A DNA stretch of 64,000 nucleotides, taken from contig RMBW01000099.1 of NCBI GenBank assembly GCA_004009845.1, positions 62,001 through 126,000 on the forward strand. Direction: 5' to 3'. Origin of the DNA: Davidsoniella eucalypti. Its lineage: Eukaryota; Ascomycota; Sordariomycetes; Microascales; Ceratocystidaceae. The translations under genes were made by a program, and so were the position numbers. The notes under the pieces are model-generated. The model was not told the DNA's origin. It ran no database searches and was given only the letters and a program-made list of their open reading frames with translations. Each line of letters starts with the position of its first letter. Position 1 is the first letter of the stretch. Of the stretch, positions 1 to 10,848 are shown one piece after another.

Positions 1-1658
1 GACAAACCTTACTTTATGACAGATGCATACAACTGGTATCGAGCGCGTGGCATATGGAGCATGAATATGTTCTGCAACACGCTTCTATTATTAATTCTAT
101 CTACTTGCGGCATTCTTGACCTAGCATATCAAAGTCGGCTAAGCTGCACAAGTCTTTAAACGGAATCACATCGTAAATCATCCGCCATATATCTACTAGT
201 GCTGTGAATTCTCTTCCGTGCGAGAAAATAAGCCGATGCTGTGCTGATATTCTCTATGGGAGGTGCTCGTATTACATATCTTGGCTGAGTAGGCAGCAGC
301 AGGCCTAAAAGATCGACAATTTCTATATCCAGAGTCATATCGGGCTTTACCATTCGCAACGACCGTGTCTGATCACATTACCTTGGTCATGAGAATAGCT
401 CTCTATCATTCCCCTTCTTGTCGATCACTGGTACTGGCGTGTCTTGAACTGACATCAAGTCGACATCATTACATGGCATATTCAAAAAAATGCAAAGTCT
501 TGCTGTTTTCGGCAATATGGTTATTTATTTCTACTAGTCGAAAGGTTTGTTCGTTCATAGCAACGCTTTGGAAAAAGTAAACATACAAAAAGCTCTAAAG
601 CTATAAGCTCTTCTACTAAGTGGCGTTCAACATTTTTAGTTTCTGTTTCCGCCTATAAGTCCGAGTCAGTTGACATAATGGTTACTAAGTAGTTTGTGGG
701 GTTTTTCGCCTCCAAATAGTATCCTTTGTGTAATCAAATCCCGATTGTCTCCATTGGATTTTATTAAGCAGGAATAGAAAGCACTGTTATTCCGCTAATT
801 CATACATCGGATGAAAGGACCAACGAGCTAAAATGCCGTTGCTCGTCTCCAAATCAGAAACTACTACATTTAGCACATACATTATTCTACTTTTTTTGTC
901 TTTCTTTTTTTTTTTTTTTTTTTTTAAATGCTATTGATTTTCGCCATGATAAAATGCGGGGTGAAATTCATAATGCCACATCCCAAGCTCGATTAAGCAA
1001 TAAAGCTCTCTTGAGCATATTCTTAATGTTAATTTCGCCTCTTCGATGGAAGCTTCGGCTGGCTTAGCTTTGATAAGAAAAGATGGTAAAAACAAGTTGT
1101 ATAAGAGAACCAACGAGGGAGCTTGAATCAAGTTTACGAAACTCACTGACTCTGGATATGTACCGAGATGGCGAATCAAATTCCGCCTTTGGTTGGGCGT
1201 TTAAGCATCAAGTGTTCATAGACTTACTTTCTGAAACAGATAAGACAAACTTCATGGTGGTAAACCCTTCGTATCAGATGGCTATCAATAATTTGCCATG
1301 ATACTAATCTCAAAGCTCTAAGCTCTCGTAGTTTAATGCTTGGATGGGCTCATGTCTCGAAATTCGATAGCAAGTTGAAGATAGCAGACAGCATACTTAC
1401 TTCATTTGCATGGGCCGGTCTAGAACCTTCATCTTGCCAGCTCTATCCTGTGCTCGAAAGAGATACCCGATTTGCCCTTAGTGACGAATTCCAAGTTCAA
1501 ATCCGGTACGAGGTTGCAAATGGGAGCCACCCAACTAGTTATGCCGATGTATATTTTGCTGTTACGTAATTCAAGCCGATAATTTCATTGATGATGTTGT
1601 ACGTCGTCATTGTCATGATATTATTACTGATGTATGTATAATATCCCTTCAAGAATTA
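1..1658. other. Intergenic, no gene recognised
   Basis: AT-rich DNA downstream of the HCA59/Tls1 gene. Short open frames occur (for example plus-strand stretches at 1083-1301 and 1336-1569), but none has a recognisable domain or a splice pattern that joins them. A poly-T run lies at about 908-925. An 18-base segment at 943-960 is identical to the segment spanning the HCA59 start codon at 3112-3129. Confidence 0.5.
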
Positions 1659-3116
1659 TTACCGCCTGCGGATGTCCTTGTCCTTTTCCTTCTCCTTCTC
1701 TTTTTGGAGTAGTATATCACGCATCTGTGAACGAACATTGCGACTACCGCCCAGTTTAGGACCTTTAAGCACATCATCATCTCGTTTTGCGCCAGGCCGG
1801 TTGGCTTGTTGGTTTGTAGGGGCTTTCGCCGCCCGTCTCCGCCGTACCCGTTGGGACATGGCGTCTATAAAGTCACGGCGGAACTGTTCGGCTACACGGT
1901 CGTCGGCGGCAAGATCATCAAGATTATCGTTATCGGCTGTTCGTACAGGGACAGCCGGTTTAGGAAGCTGGTAGACATCGACTAAGATGAGTGCATGTTA
2001 GCATAGTTCCATCATACAAGATGCGTAGTGGTTGTGTGATAGAAAAGACCAAGATTGGGACGATAGGGAAAAACTTACGTCTGTTTTCATGCAAGAAGTC
2101 CTCGACCATGCGATCACGCTTAATCTCTTCATCGCCTCTCTTATTCCGGCGCTTGCGCTTCTGGTCCGCATCATCATAGTCCCCTCTACCATCAAGCGCA
2201 TCGTTCCCTACTAACCGGCGCTTAGCACGCTCGACGGAGTCGATGTTCTTCATGCGTGCCTCATCTCCCAGGTCAACTTCCATGAGTTTCCCTGATTGTG
2301 TGGGCTTCTGTCCATCGGGGACAGGCATGTGTAGAGTCGGCGCAGTCGAGAGAGGGCTATGAAGCGATGCGCTCGGCCCATACGGGTCGGTGGCAGATAT
2401 TGGGTTTATGGTTAAGGTGGTGATTTTTGTCGTGTCCAAAGGTTGCCGCTTAGCTAACCGCGATTCTACATATCGTTCCCTGGCTCATTAGTCGCTGCTC
2501 AATACAATCGATCATAAACTAGGCGCAAGATAGAGGCACACTTGAAAGTGTGATGCTGTATGCGCCTTGTAGATTGAGTTATTAGTGATACTTACATATG
2601 ATGATTCACATGAGCACCCATGGTTCCTGTACGAGGCATGAAGCGCACGATACCGCCTTCTTCGCCCTCTGTAGGCGTGATTGGTGTGAGCAATGACGAT
2701 GCGCCGTCATCTGCAGCAACGTCATTGTCGGGTTGCGATCGGAGAGTTTCAGCACGAAAGGCGACACCCTTCACCATAGACTTCTTAGCCTTGCGCAAGA
2801 CATCGCTAATGGAAGGCGCAGAGACTACGGCAGGCGAAAAATCGTCTGTAGGCGACTGTATGCTGGCGCCTACAGTTTGTGAGAGCACAGATGACGTGGT
2901 ATCAAGTTTTGTCGCTGTAGTGCTTGTGGAAGGCGTATTGGTGGTCTGAGAAGAATTATCCGGGGCGACCGCCGCAGTTAGACTCGCCGAATTCGAGGAC
3001 TGTGCGTCGTTCTCGTCGTCGATGGTGGTGGGGCGTGTTCTCAGCTGTTTCTTGCTTTTCCGGGCCTTAAAGACAACTGTGACTTCATCGCTGGTATCGC
3101 GCAGTTCGTCAGCCAT
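1659..3116 (-). CDS. tls1: HCA59/Tls1 family protein (C9orf78-like), spliceosome-associated
   Basis: Three coding exons can be placed by hand: 3116-2596, 2479-2079 and 1981-1659, giving 414 residues. The introns are 116 nt (GTAAGT donor, CTAAT branch point, CAG acceptor) and 97 nt (GTAAGT donor, TTAG acceptor), and the frame stays open across both. Conserved family blocks are visible: a KAKKSMVKGVAFRA stretch near residues 109-122, an RFMPRTGT..HVNHHM block at 158-174 running over the first junction into a YVESRLAKRQ block, and the signature GKLMEVDLGDEARMKNID near 235-253. The N-terminus is Ser/Thr-rich and disordered, and the C-terminus is basic with a KEKEKEKDKD run. Family knowledge: fission yeast Tls1 and human C9orf78 bind the spliceosome, and Tls1 affects telomere length and silencing through splicing of shelterin transcripts. 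The gene is divergent from the acylphosphatase. The family call is firm; the telomere role is inferred from homologues only. Confidence 0.88.
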
Positions 3117-3510
3117 GATAAAATGCGGGTTGGCGATCTTGCTGGGGGTGGAAGATATGGTGGACGATTTTCAGACCAGGTAGAACGAAAGAAAATAGGA
3201 ACAGAAGAGAAACATCTCTCGAGACCGACAACTACGAGAAATTTCGCTTTGGGGCAATGAATGAAAGCGCGAGGCTGTGGCTCAAACTGCATTCAGGTGA
3301 CGCAGTATGCGCCACGTGGGGCCCCATCCTTCTACTCCAAATTGTCAAGGGTCTGGAAGTACTGCCTCAATTAGGGTTCTTCATATAGTATGAGCAAGTA
3401 AAATAACAAGTCAAGTCACATCGTCAACCTCATTTAGTTGTTGTCGTCATTTGATCAAACCTTACTCCGAATTGATTTATCTAGGCACCGGTTGTAATAT
3501 ACCCTAAAAA
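3117..3510. promoter_or_regulatory. Divergent promoter region, HCA59 / acylphosphatase
   Basis: The 394 bases between the two start codons must hold the promoters of both divergently transcribed genes. The half next to HCA59 is GC-richer (CCACGTGGGG near 3312-3321 contains a CACGTG E-box core) and the half next to the acylphosphatase is AT-rich. No clear TATA element is assigned. Confidence 0.5.
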
Positions 3511-4009
3511 ATGCAGCGAGTACGTCAACAGCTATTATTTGTACTACAGGAGCAATCTCACTGACTCTTATCAGATATATTACCTAGTTCATGGTGGCGC
3601 CGTCCAAGGTATGCAGTGAACGCCACCTTTTCGTAGGTCAATTATCAGATACTAACGAGTAGTTAGGTGTCGGATTTCGGTACGAAACTTAATCATTGAT
3701 AGCGGCATCATACTTATACTCGTGAGAAATATAGCTATTTCACCAGAAGAAGAGCAATCGTGCTTGGTGTGACTGGCTGGGTGCGCAATACGGACAGCAA
3801 TAAGGTAACGTCTGTTTTGGAACTAGAAGAATCAGTCATCCTAACGCCCGATACAGGTCGAAGGCGAAGCACAAGGCTCTCCGGATGCTATAAAGCAATT
3901 CCTCGAGGCTATTAATGATGGTCCTCAATATGCGCATGTTGTCCGCCTTGACAAAGAAGATCGAGAACTTGTCGAGGGAGAGTCAAGCTTTGATATTAGG
4001 CGCGGTTAG
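3511..4009 (+). CDS. Acylphosphatase, five exons
   Basis: A 92-residue protein is assembled from exons 3511-3519, 3575-3608, 3667-3679, 3735-3804 and 3857-4009; no single open frame shows it. Introns are 55, 58, 55 and 52 nt; introns 1, 2 and 4 have clear CTGAC/CTAAC branch points. The product is a small cytosolic enzyme that hydrolyses acyl-phosphate bonds. The family signatures are present: AVQGVGFR (catalytic Arg, residue 19) and TGWVRNT (catalytic Asn), then VEGEAQG and a C-terminal FDIRR strand. The length fits the family (about 90-100). Two things are odd. The first coding exon is 9 nt and the third only 13 nt. The phosphate loop reads HGGAVQG, one residue longer than the usual HGxVQG. 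Every junction keeps frame and yields the expected order of motifs, so the model is strong. Intron 3 has the weakest branch point. Confidence 0.9.
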
Positions 4010-4257
4010 CTTAGCTTCCTAATGGCATCTAAGTATATTGCTAACACAATTGCTCATATGTATAATTGGACTAATTATGCTGAAACATTACTAACATGAT
4101 ACGAAATGATACCCCAAACCAAGCGCCGCAACTCCCATCCTATGCTAATATGCGCACAACAGTATTCCATACATGACAGCAAGGCAATGATATTTCTATA
4201 ATAAAGACCCGGAACCCTCACAATTGCATAAACGAAAACAAAACGACAAGAAAATGG

Positions 4258-5253
4258 TTATAGATCTTCCGCCTCTTGTAACAGGCGTGTCACTGTGACA
4301 ATTTCATAACCTCTACGGCGAAGTTCTGGTAACACAGTTGCCAGCATAGGCGCTGTCCATGGCCGCCGGTCATGGCAGATGATGATGGCACCGGGACGCG
4401 CAAGACTTAATATATGGCGAGCATTCACCCACGCATGGGGGATTTGCGGATCATGTGGGTATATCCCACCCAAGACAACGCGGTGGTCTATCGTGCTTAG
4501 AACCTTCAACATGCGCTCGGAGAATAATCCCGAGCCGGGGCGGAAGTAATTGTACGGAGGTAATCTCTTTTGCTCGGCCTCGTACACGGCTTTGATTTTG
4601 TTGTGTACTTCCAGTACTTGGTCCACTAGTACATCGTCTGGTAGAGAGCGCGAGGGCTCGTCCTGCATAGCATGGTTTCCCAGTTCATGGCCGGCCTTGA
4701 CCAGCTCACGCAACCGCATATCAGGTCTCGCACCTCCACCATCCTCGACCTGGCCACCGATGACAAAAAAGGTCGCATGTACTTGATTTTCAGCCAGGAC
4801 AGCCGCAATCTCTCGGGTGTACGGAGACGGGGCATCGTCGAGTGTCAAAGCAATGATCTTGCGTGGAGTAGATACTTCGAAAAGTACATTAGGCCAACGA
4901 CGAGAAAAATGCCGGATCAACGTCGCTGGTGGCTTATAGATGATATATGGCGGAAGGAATAGTAGGGCGCATAAGGCGGCCAATAGCACGAGCGTGGACA
5001 TTCGATTGCGGCGGGCGCGGCGCCGCAGTTTAGACGGCAGGCGGAGGAGGCGCAAGCAGAACATGCCAACACTCGGTTGCGATGCGTAGAGACTACACGG
5101 TGGCCGAGAGAGATGGCAAGGAAGGGGTCGTAGTACAATGTGAAGTCGGTGTGTGATGGTTGTCGTTAGTAGAGGCACTTCCCCAGTCCTGGTTGGGGGG
5201 TGCGGTTCTGAAGAGCGAGAGTGTGTATGTAGGCCAGCTTGATGTACAGTCAT
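4258..5253 (-). CDS. Polysaccharide deacetylase (NodB fold), type II membrane-anchored
   Basis: Intronless, 331 residues from the first ATG; starts at Met64 or Met85 are also possible, and Met85 would begin just before the membrane segment. A basic stretch (residues 74-84, RRRARRNR) precedes a hydrophobic helix at about 86-105, then the catalytic domain, which suggests a short cytosolic tail, one membrane anchor and a lumenal or extracellular enzyme. NodB motifs in order are ALTLDDAPS (Asp139/Asp140, catalytic base and metal site), GHELGNHAMQDEPS (His194, metal ligand), FRPGSG (Arg238) and a C-terminal IICHDR (His294). The family removes N- or O-acetyl groups from polysaccharides such as chitin. 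The second motif lacks the classic H-[ST]-x-x-H layout, as in a fungal subgroup of unclear substrate, so chitin as substrate is not certain. It lies 248 bases from the acylphosphatase, tail to tail. Confidence 0.85.
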   Translation of the reverse strand: MTVHQAGLHTHSRSSEPHPPTRTGEVPLLTTTITHRLHIVLRPLPCHLSRPPCSLYASQPSVGMFCLRLLRLPSKLRRRARRNRMSTLVLLAALCALLFLPPYIIYKPPATLIRHFSRRWPNVLFEVSTPRKIIALTLDDAPSPYTREIAAVLAENQVHATFFVIGGQVEDGGGARPDMRLRELVKAGHELGNHAMQDEPSRSLPDDVLVDQVLEVHNKIKAVYEAEQKRLPPYNYFRPGSGLFSERMLKVLSTIDHRVVLGGIYPHDPQIPHAWVNARHILSLARPGAIIICHDRRPWTAPMLATVLPELRRRGYEIVTVTRLLQEAEDL

Positions 5254-6171
5254 ACAGCGGGCAATTGTTATCCGGTTTGTCTCGTAAAGGCTTATATGTA
5301 ACTTGGCTTGTCTCTTATAGGGAGTGTAAGTTGTACAGCTGATGACCAGAGCAAGAAGCTACTTCTTCGTTTCCCGTTTCTGGATTACAGAAAGTCCGTA
5401 CAAATGCCAAAACTCAGGAGAAATTATTCTACACAGATACACGGATACACAGTATTATTCGAGCTTAGTTTATGATTTCTCTCAACGAGGCGGACGACGG
5501 AATATAGGAGGTCGAGTTGTCTGCAAGAGCAATTGCAAGCGTAGTTGAAGAGGACAGAGGCTCATAAGGGTGTTTTGAGATGTGGAGGAAGATCGCCAAA
5601 GTCAAGCCAGATTGAAATGCCAAAACTCTAGCTACCTACCAAAATATTGAGGACGCTTGGCTAATAATGGCACTATGGGAATCAAACATCGTGTACCTGG
5701 AAGGAATAAGTTGACATGGAGTGGCGATAACGATAAAGGGTAAATTATCGGCTAGTTGTACGAGGGTTTGCGATTAATCCCATCCTGATTCATTCATGCT
5801 TAACCCTAATACATACTGACATACATCATGTTACATTGAGCATGATATAAGACCTCAAAAGGACCGATACCATTGAAATAATACCAAACGACTATTCATA
5901 GATTCATAGATTCTTTATAATATGAAAACACCCAAGAGGTCTTACGACAATGTTATTTACACTGTGAGTTGACGACTTACAAGTCAAAGCACATACATTG
6001 AAAAACTGGCTGGGCTGAGGGAAATTTAGAAAGACTTAGTAAATCTTGATAGTATATGTAGATAACTATGTTTCCGGAGGTGATGGATGACGTGGATTTC
6101 TCTTTAAATGAAGAAATTCCAAGGTTTTCGATTTGGCTAAAGTGGCATGAGAGTCGAGATTGATAGCCAAG
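5254..6171. other. Intergenic, AT-rich
   Basis: Lies upstream of the deacetylase and downstream of the broken HET gene. It probably contains the deacetylase promoter in its first few hundred bases. No coding stretch is recognised, and any remaining C-terminal part of the HET gene is too decayed to see. Confidence 0.4.
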
Positions 6172-6789
6172 TCATCTACGGGGAAATGAAACTTCACACA
6201 GTCCGGAGTCTGCTGCTGACCCATAGGCATCAATTATAGTCAGTGAATAATATTTGTAGATTGCCGTCATTGATGCTAATTGGGGGATCATGTCATTCTC
6301 AGTATCTTGTGAGATACAAAGAGCATCAACTCAAAGACACTGAAATCTAGATTGTGTCGTCACATAGATAGCATCTGCAATTGTCTGTGAAAGCTTCTGC
6401 AAAAAAACATGCTTCAACTTGAACAAGAGCTCAGTCTCGGATGTCAAACAATGAGCCTTTCCATTTTGTCCCCAAACGCTGCTGAGAGTCGCATAGTTGA
6501 GTTGAGAATGGTCAACGGAGTCAAATGGCTTCACACAGCAATGCTGGACATCGTAAAGTCGAGATACCTTGATTTGGGAAGAGGGTAATTGGTGCATATT
6601 GCATTTATGATGTGTATCTTTGCACCCAAGAAGCCAGTTTGTCAAATTGCAAAAACCGGAATATTGCTGTAAGATCTCAGATATCTTTCCTTTCGCATAG
6701 CAAGAGTGACTGTCGTCCTGACCCTGGGGAAAATTTGGGGTTAAGGGTTGTTCTTCGAAGGCCACCACGAAGGACGCCCCGAAGAGCAT
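6172..6789 (-). pseudogene. HET-domain gene remnant (heterokaryon incompatibility family)
   Basis: The minus strand encodes a recognisable N-terminal part of a HET domain. An entry segment CNLTNWLLGCKDTHHKCN and LNYATLSSVWG (family: YxALSxxWG) is followed by LSQTIADAIYVT (family: LPxTFxDAIxVT). A TGA at 6333-6331 stands where the family has Trp in LWIDALCIxQD. The frame continues past this stop with VDALCISQDTEND, MTAIYKYYSLTIIDAYG and SAADSGL before another stop at 6174-6172. The rest of the several-hundred-residue protein is not visible. The TGG-to-TGA change is a C:G to T:A transition, as expected of RIP or deamination, but one site proves nothing. HET proteins trigger cell death on fusion of unlike fungal individuals; this copy looks dead. 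An in-frame TGA directly precedes the ATG at 6789, so the true 5' end may also be lost. Confidence 0.8.
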
Positions 6790-9700
6790 TCAAAGTGTCA
6801 TAATCTTTGGGCAGTAGAAAAATAGCTTGTCAACGACTTCTATTTATTCGGAAGCTGTACTCTCTAACAATCTCAGGGCGATACAAGACAATAATCTAAA
6901 TCAAGGTATGAGAAGGTAGATATGTCAAGCAACCCCCACAGTTGGCGGCAAGTTGTGCCAGATATAGTGTACAAACTGGCAGTGATGAAATGCTGTTCAC
7001 AAGTTTTTCGAAGCTGTATTTGAATGCGCCCTATGAGCATAAGTTTGATCATAAAATCACAACATTTGAAGAAAATAGTTAATTGGCTGTATTTACAAAG
7101 GTACAATTTGGGTTAGTTTGACATAGTCCGAGCCTTGATTTTGGCGGTATTAGGATCTAGTCTGCGCTACTTTAGAAAAAGGACATCTCGAATTGGAATT
7201 CATAATAGATACATAGTGAAGAATGGAAGTTGAAGTGATATACGTAAGATATGTGATAGCTTCGTGTATTTCGTGCTAGCACTGATAATACTAGCAGAAA
7301 TATACTGATTCAGTTGTATTGGAGTAGCTGTTGCCACAGGAAGAATAACGCCGTCTGTATAGAGAGAAAACCCGAATAAATGGCCGGAGCTTGTGGATTA
7401 TGAGAACGGCCAAAGAGGAGGAACATGGGGCTACAGAACAATAATGCCTTTTTAAGATCCCTGGGAGCGTTACGTTTTGACTGACTAGAAGTCAGCGCTG
7501 CAACGCTACATGGAAGAGAAAGAGGGGAGGAAAGGAATGGCAGACGGACAAAACAAAAAGAAGCCGAAGAATAACGCAGACAGCGATCCTCGACTACAAC
7601 ATGGGACGCAAGTAGCTAGAATATCTGTCTGAAAGGCATCCCTCTGCCTTCTCTTCTCATTTGTTGTATTTGATAGGCTGTTTTCACATCGGTACCGACG
7701 AAGACGGTCATGGGGGTAATCGATTTGTCTGATTACTTTGGGACAGCCTGATGATGGTAAGCGCGGAGTTGAGCGGGCTAGAACTAGAACAAAGGGTAGA
7801 CTGGGTTCGAAATGCCGCTGAAATCGGCTTCTACAGCTTCATTTTCATCAGGTCGTGGTATTACATATACAACTGCAGTTTATGGAAAAGATAGGCTAAA
7901 ACAAGCGAGCGAGGGTAAGACGCGGCATTTTTGTAATCTGCCTCTAGATCTTATTAGACTTGTAATATACATTTGCAGTTGTATCTACAGATGCATATAC
8001 ATGTACGTACATATGTATACAGATATGTAGCATGCAAAGAAACATATCTGTAATATGGCTTCATCAGGCTTCGCAAAGCGGCAATTATCATTAATCTTTC
8101 TTAAGATGTAAAATATATACATGGTAAGAAAGCATCCTAGACAGAGAATCTACATGCAGCCGAAAAAAGTGAATCTAGACACAAGAATCTTGGCGTGCAT
8201 AATCCTGAAATTGGAGAAGTATGCACGTTATTCGTGTATTTGTATACAGATACAGATATGTACTTTTGTTAGTACCGAATACGTGCATACAGATACAGCT
8301 AGTCAACTAGCTCTGTATCTGTATAACTATCTGTAGACAACCATGAATTTTGTTTTCTAGAAAATCCATCACTTCCTATGGCCTTGTATGTGTAATACAA
8401 TATGCAATGTACACAATGATACTGACACTATTGGCAGCGCCTTCGATATAATGCAACCACCAATTCGGATATTTAAGCTTCCTCCCCTTCCATTCCATTA
8501 TGGAAGCTAAGTCTAAAGAGGGCCTAGTTTCTACATTCAGATACACACAGGATAATTTTACATGTGCTTATTTGCTATCAGATAACTACAATGACATATC
8601 TAGACCTTTGAATGTTTTCTTTTACTTATCCCACCTCCGCACTTGACATCTGCCCGATCCGCCCCTCCTTCTTAATTATCGCGTGCTTATGACCAAGGCC
8701 ATCGTTTATATTACCAAGAGAAGGCCAAAGAACAAAGAAAAAAAGCTTGGGAAATAATTAAGAAACATGACCCTGCTTTGTTTTTTCCGGGATAGAATAA
8801 GTCAAAGAAACAAAGCAAAGTACCCAAAAAAATTACTCAGCATGAAGATCAAATTGAGCGTTTTGGACTTCATGAGGGGTTCTTCATTACCCCCCCAGTG
8901 TCGATCACGAAAATGAAAGGGCCGTAGACAAGGAACAAGATCGTTCGGTAGAGTAACAAAAAGTTTAGCTTCGCAACTAAATATTCTTCGATATTAAAAA
9001 GGAATATACAAAAAGCGCATGAATTACGCTTGCTTAATCTTGATCTTATAGCAAAAGCAAAGAAAGTAGCTGATGACTAGGATAGTCATATTGTATGTCA
9101 TGTAGGCTCCTTCATATCTGACTAAATCTTGTTGCCTAATGGATGTGAATACTGCATTAACAGCTTTGATACTTGTTCTCGGGTATAAGAGCCAACTCCT
9201 ACCATAACGATAGACGTAAAAAGACACAGGTAAGAAATGTTTCTGCCGGTGTCGTATTGAATCAGAGGTCTCAGTCGTACTCATTACTATCGATCGATGG
9301 CTTGAAGTAGACATCTTAGCAATACCATGACTTCTGTCTCAGAAATCTCCCGGAATTGAGGTGACTTGTGATGCCAGATAGAAAATGTGTTGAGTCAAGA
9401 TCTTAGTATGCAAAATAGGACGGTGAAGGTATTTGTTAGAATTTGTTGTATTTTTCGGATTTGTATGATTTGATACTATTCCAAGATATAAAATAGTAAC
9501 AAACTAAAGATAATAAAGTACTAAATAATAAACATTTAAAAGAGAGTTCTGAATGAATGTAATTGCTAGTCTGCTTGCGACTTCAGCGGGGGGAGGGGGG
9601 GAATCTTTTTAAGCCCGAATAACCCAGAAATAACAAAGGAAATAGTAACGAAAGAGCCAGATAACCTGGAAAACCAGCCAAGCAAAGATGATGGTTGTGC

Positions 9701-9906
9701 AAAGCATTGAAAGTTTAAGAAAAGAAAAGAAAAGAAACCAATGAGCCCTTAAAACTATTATCTGTCATGGTAACAGAGAAGTCCAGGATTTAACGCCGCG
9801 CCTTGCCAGATGTGATATGCCGATAAAAAACGAAGAAGGGGTATAGAGTGAGAAATATGTACAGTGAATATATGGCAGGTAATGTGAGGGTTGAGAATCA
9901 GCTAAA
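6790..9906. other. Gene-poor AT-rich region
   Basis: About 3.1 kb without a recognisable gene. It contains many TACAGATA/TATCTGTA motifs between about 8018 and 8336, an imperfect hairpin at 8287-8324, and a G-rich run (GGGGGGAGGGGGGG) near 9587-9600. Short open frames have no recognisable content. Confidence 0.4.
8287..8324. repeat. Inverted repeat (hairpin)
   Basis: The arms are ATACAGATACAGCTAGT at 8287-8303 and ACTAG-CT-CTGTATCTGTAT at 8306-8324. They are complementary over 17 bp with a two-base bulge (CT at 8311-8312) and a two-base centre. It sits in a cluster of GATACA-type words. Confidence 0.7.
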
Positions 9907-10848
9907 TCAGATCCAGACAGGCGCAGGTCTTACGCCTCCCAGTGGAATAGTAGACTCTGGGAAGAAAGATAGGCGGATGCCGTGAACTTCCTTGGCGTAA
10001 ACATCGGGCGAGAATTTGTGTAGACCGCGGGCACTGAGTTGACGCTCTTCCTCATCAATGACCTCAAGCTTATACTTGACACCGAACTCTTCGGCAATCT
10101 CGGCAACCTGGGCGAGTTCCTGACCAAAGGGCGAAGACTCACTCTGGCGCTTCTCGTAGCGTCTCTCGTAGATCTGGGGAATGACCATGGGACGGACAGG
10201 CGTAGGCGAGGACTTCATAGCGGAAAATGATGAGTGCGAAGTCGAGGAAGTGTTGGTGGATGTCATTGAAGAGCGTGAGAAGGTGGTGCTAGACTTGCTA
10301 GTGACTGAACGGCTAGGCGAAGGAGGGATAACCGAGGATGGTGAGCGAGATATGGAGGGCGAGCGGTTGATGGAGCCGGAGCGGTGGCGCATAGCTTCTA
10401 TCGAAGCCTTCTTAGTGTGTGATGGCGCACGCTGAGGAATGTATGGCGGTAGATCTGCAGCAGATGTGCGAGAGCGCAAAGGTGACTTGGCACCGGGGCT
10501 GGCGATAGCGAACATCTCGGGAGTCGAAGGACGCTCGCAGATCGAGGCATCTGGAGTAGTAGGCGCAGATGACACTGAGGAAGCCGGGCTGTTGAGAGAC
10601 TCGACATCAGACTTGACGGAGCTGTGGCTAGATGAAGGTGTGCGGCGAGAAGAGTCGATATCGGGAGCGTTGTATGAAAGCATATTGGTAGTGTGGACAA
10701 GCTGGACAGGACCGGAGATCTTGGGACGGACGATGCTGGATGCTTTGGTGCTAGAGCTACGGTTCAAGAACTCCTTCTTGGTGTCCTTGAGGTCGAGACC
10801 AAACTTGGCCCGGCGGGTGGTGAACGCGCGCGATAGAGAGGACGACAT
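9907..10848 (-). CDS. Ser-rich protein with CRIB-like motif, function unknown
   Basis: Intronless, 313 residues. I chose the ATG at 10848 (MSSSLSRAFTTRRAKFGLDLKD) because the 49 upstream codons in frame look like leader sequence and conserved-looking sequence starts here. A segment KISGPVQLVHTTNMLSYNAPD (residues 43-63) resembles the CRIB consensus ISxPxxxxHxxH, which binds Cdc42/Rac-type GTPases, but the second His is absent, so GTPase binding is only a suggestion. Residues about 70-235 are low-complexity Ser/Pro/Thr/Arg with many SP and RSPS sites, typical of a disordered phosphorylated region. The C-terminal part (residues about 235-313) is better ordered, with an acidic helix (GQELAQVAEIAEEFGVKYKLEVIDEEERQ) and a closing segment containing FFPESTIPLGG. 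If the CRIB reading holds, the protein could act in polarity or actin control. I do not recognise a named orthologue. Confidence 0.75.
   Translation of the reverse strand: MSSSLSRAFTTRRAKFGLDLKDTKKEFLNRSSSTKASSIVRPKISGPVQLVHTTNMLSYNAPDIDSSRRTPSSSHSSVKSDVESLNSPASSVSSAPTTPDASICERPSTPEMFAIASPGAKSPLRSRTSAADLPPYIPQRAPSHTKKASIEAMRHRSGSINRSPSISRSPSSVIPPSPSRSVTSKSSTTFSRSSMTSTNTSSTSHSSFSAMKSSPTPVRPMVIPQIYERRYEKRQSESSPFGQELAQVAEIAEEFGVKYKLEVIDEEERQLSARGLHKFSPDVYAKEVHGIRLSFFPESTIPLGGVRPAPVWI

Noticed and set aside
1083..1569. Two successive plus-strand open frames that might be exons of a small gene
   Set aside because: No consistent donor/acceptor pair keeps frame between them and no homology is recognised.
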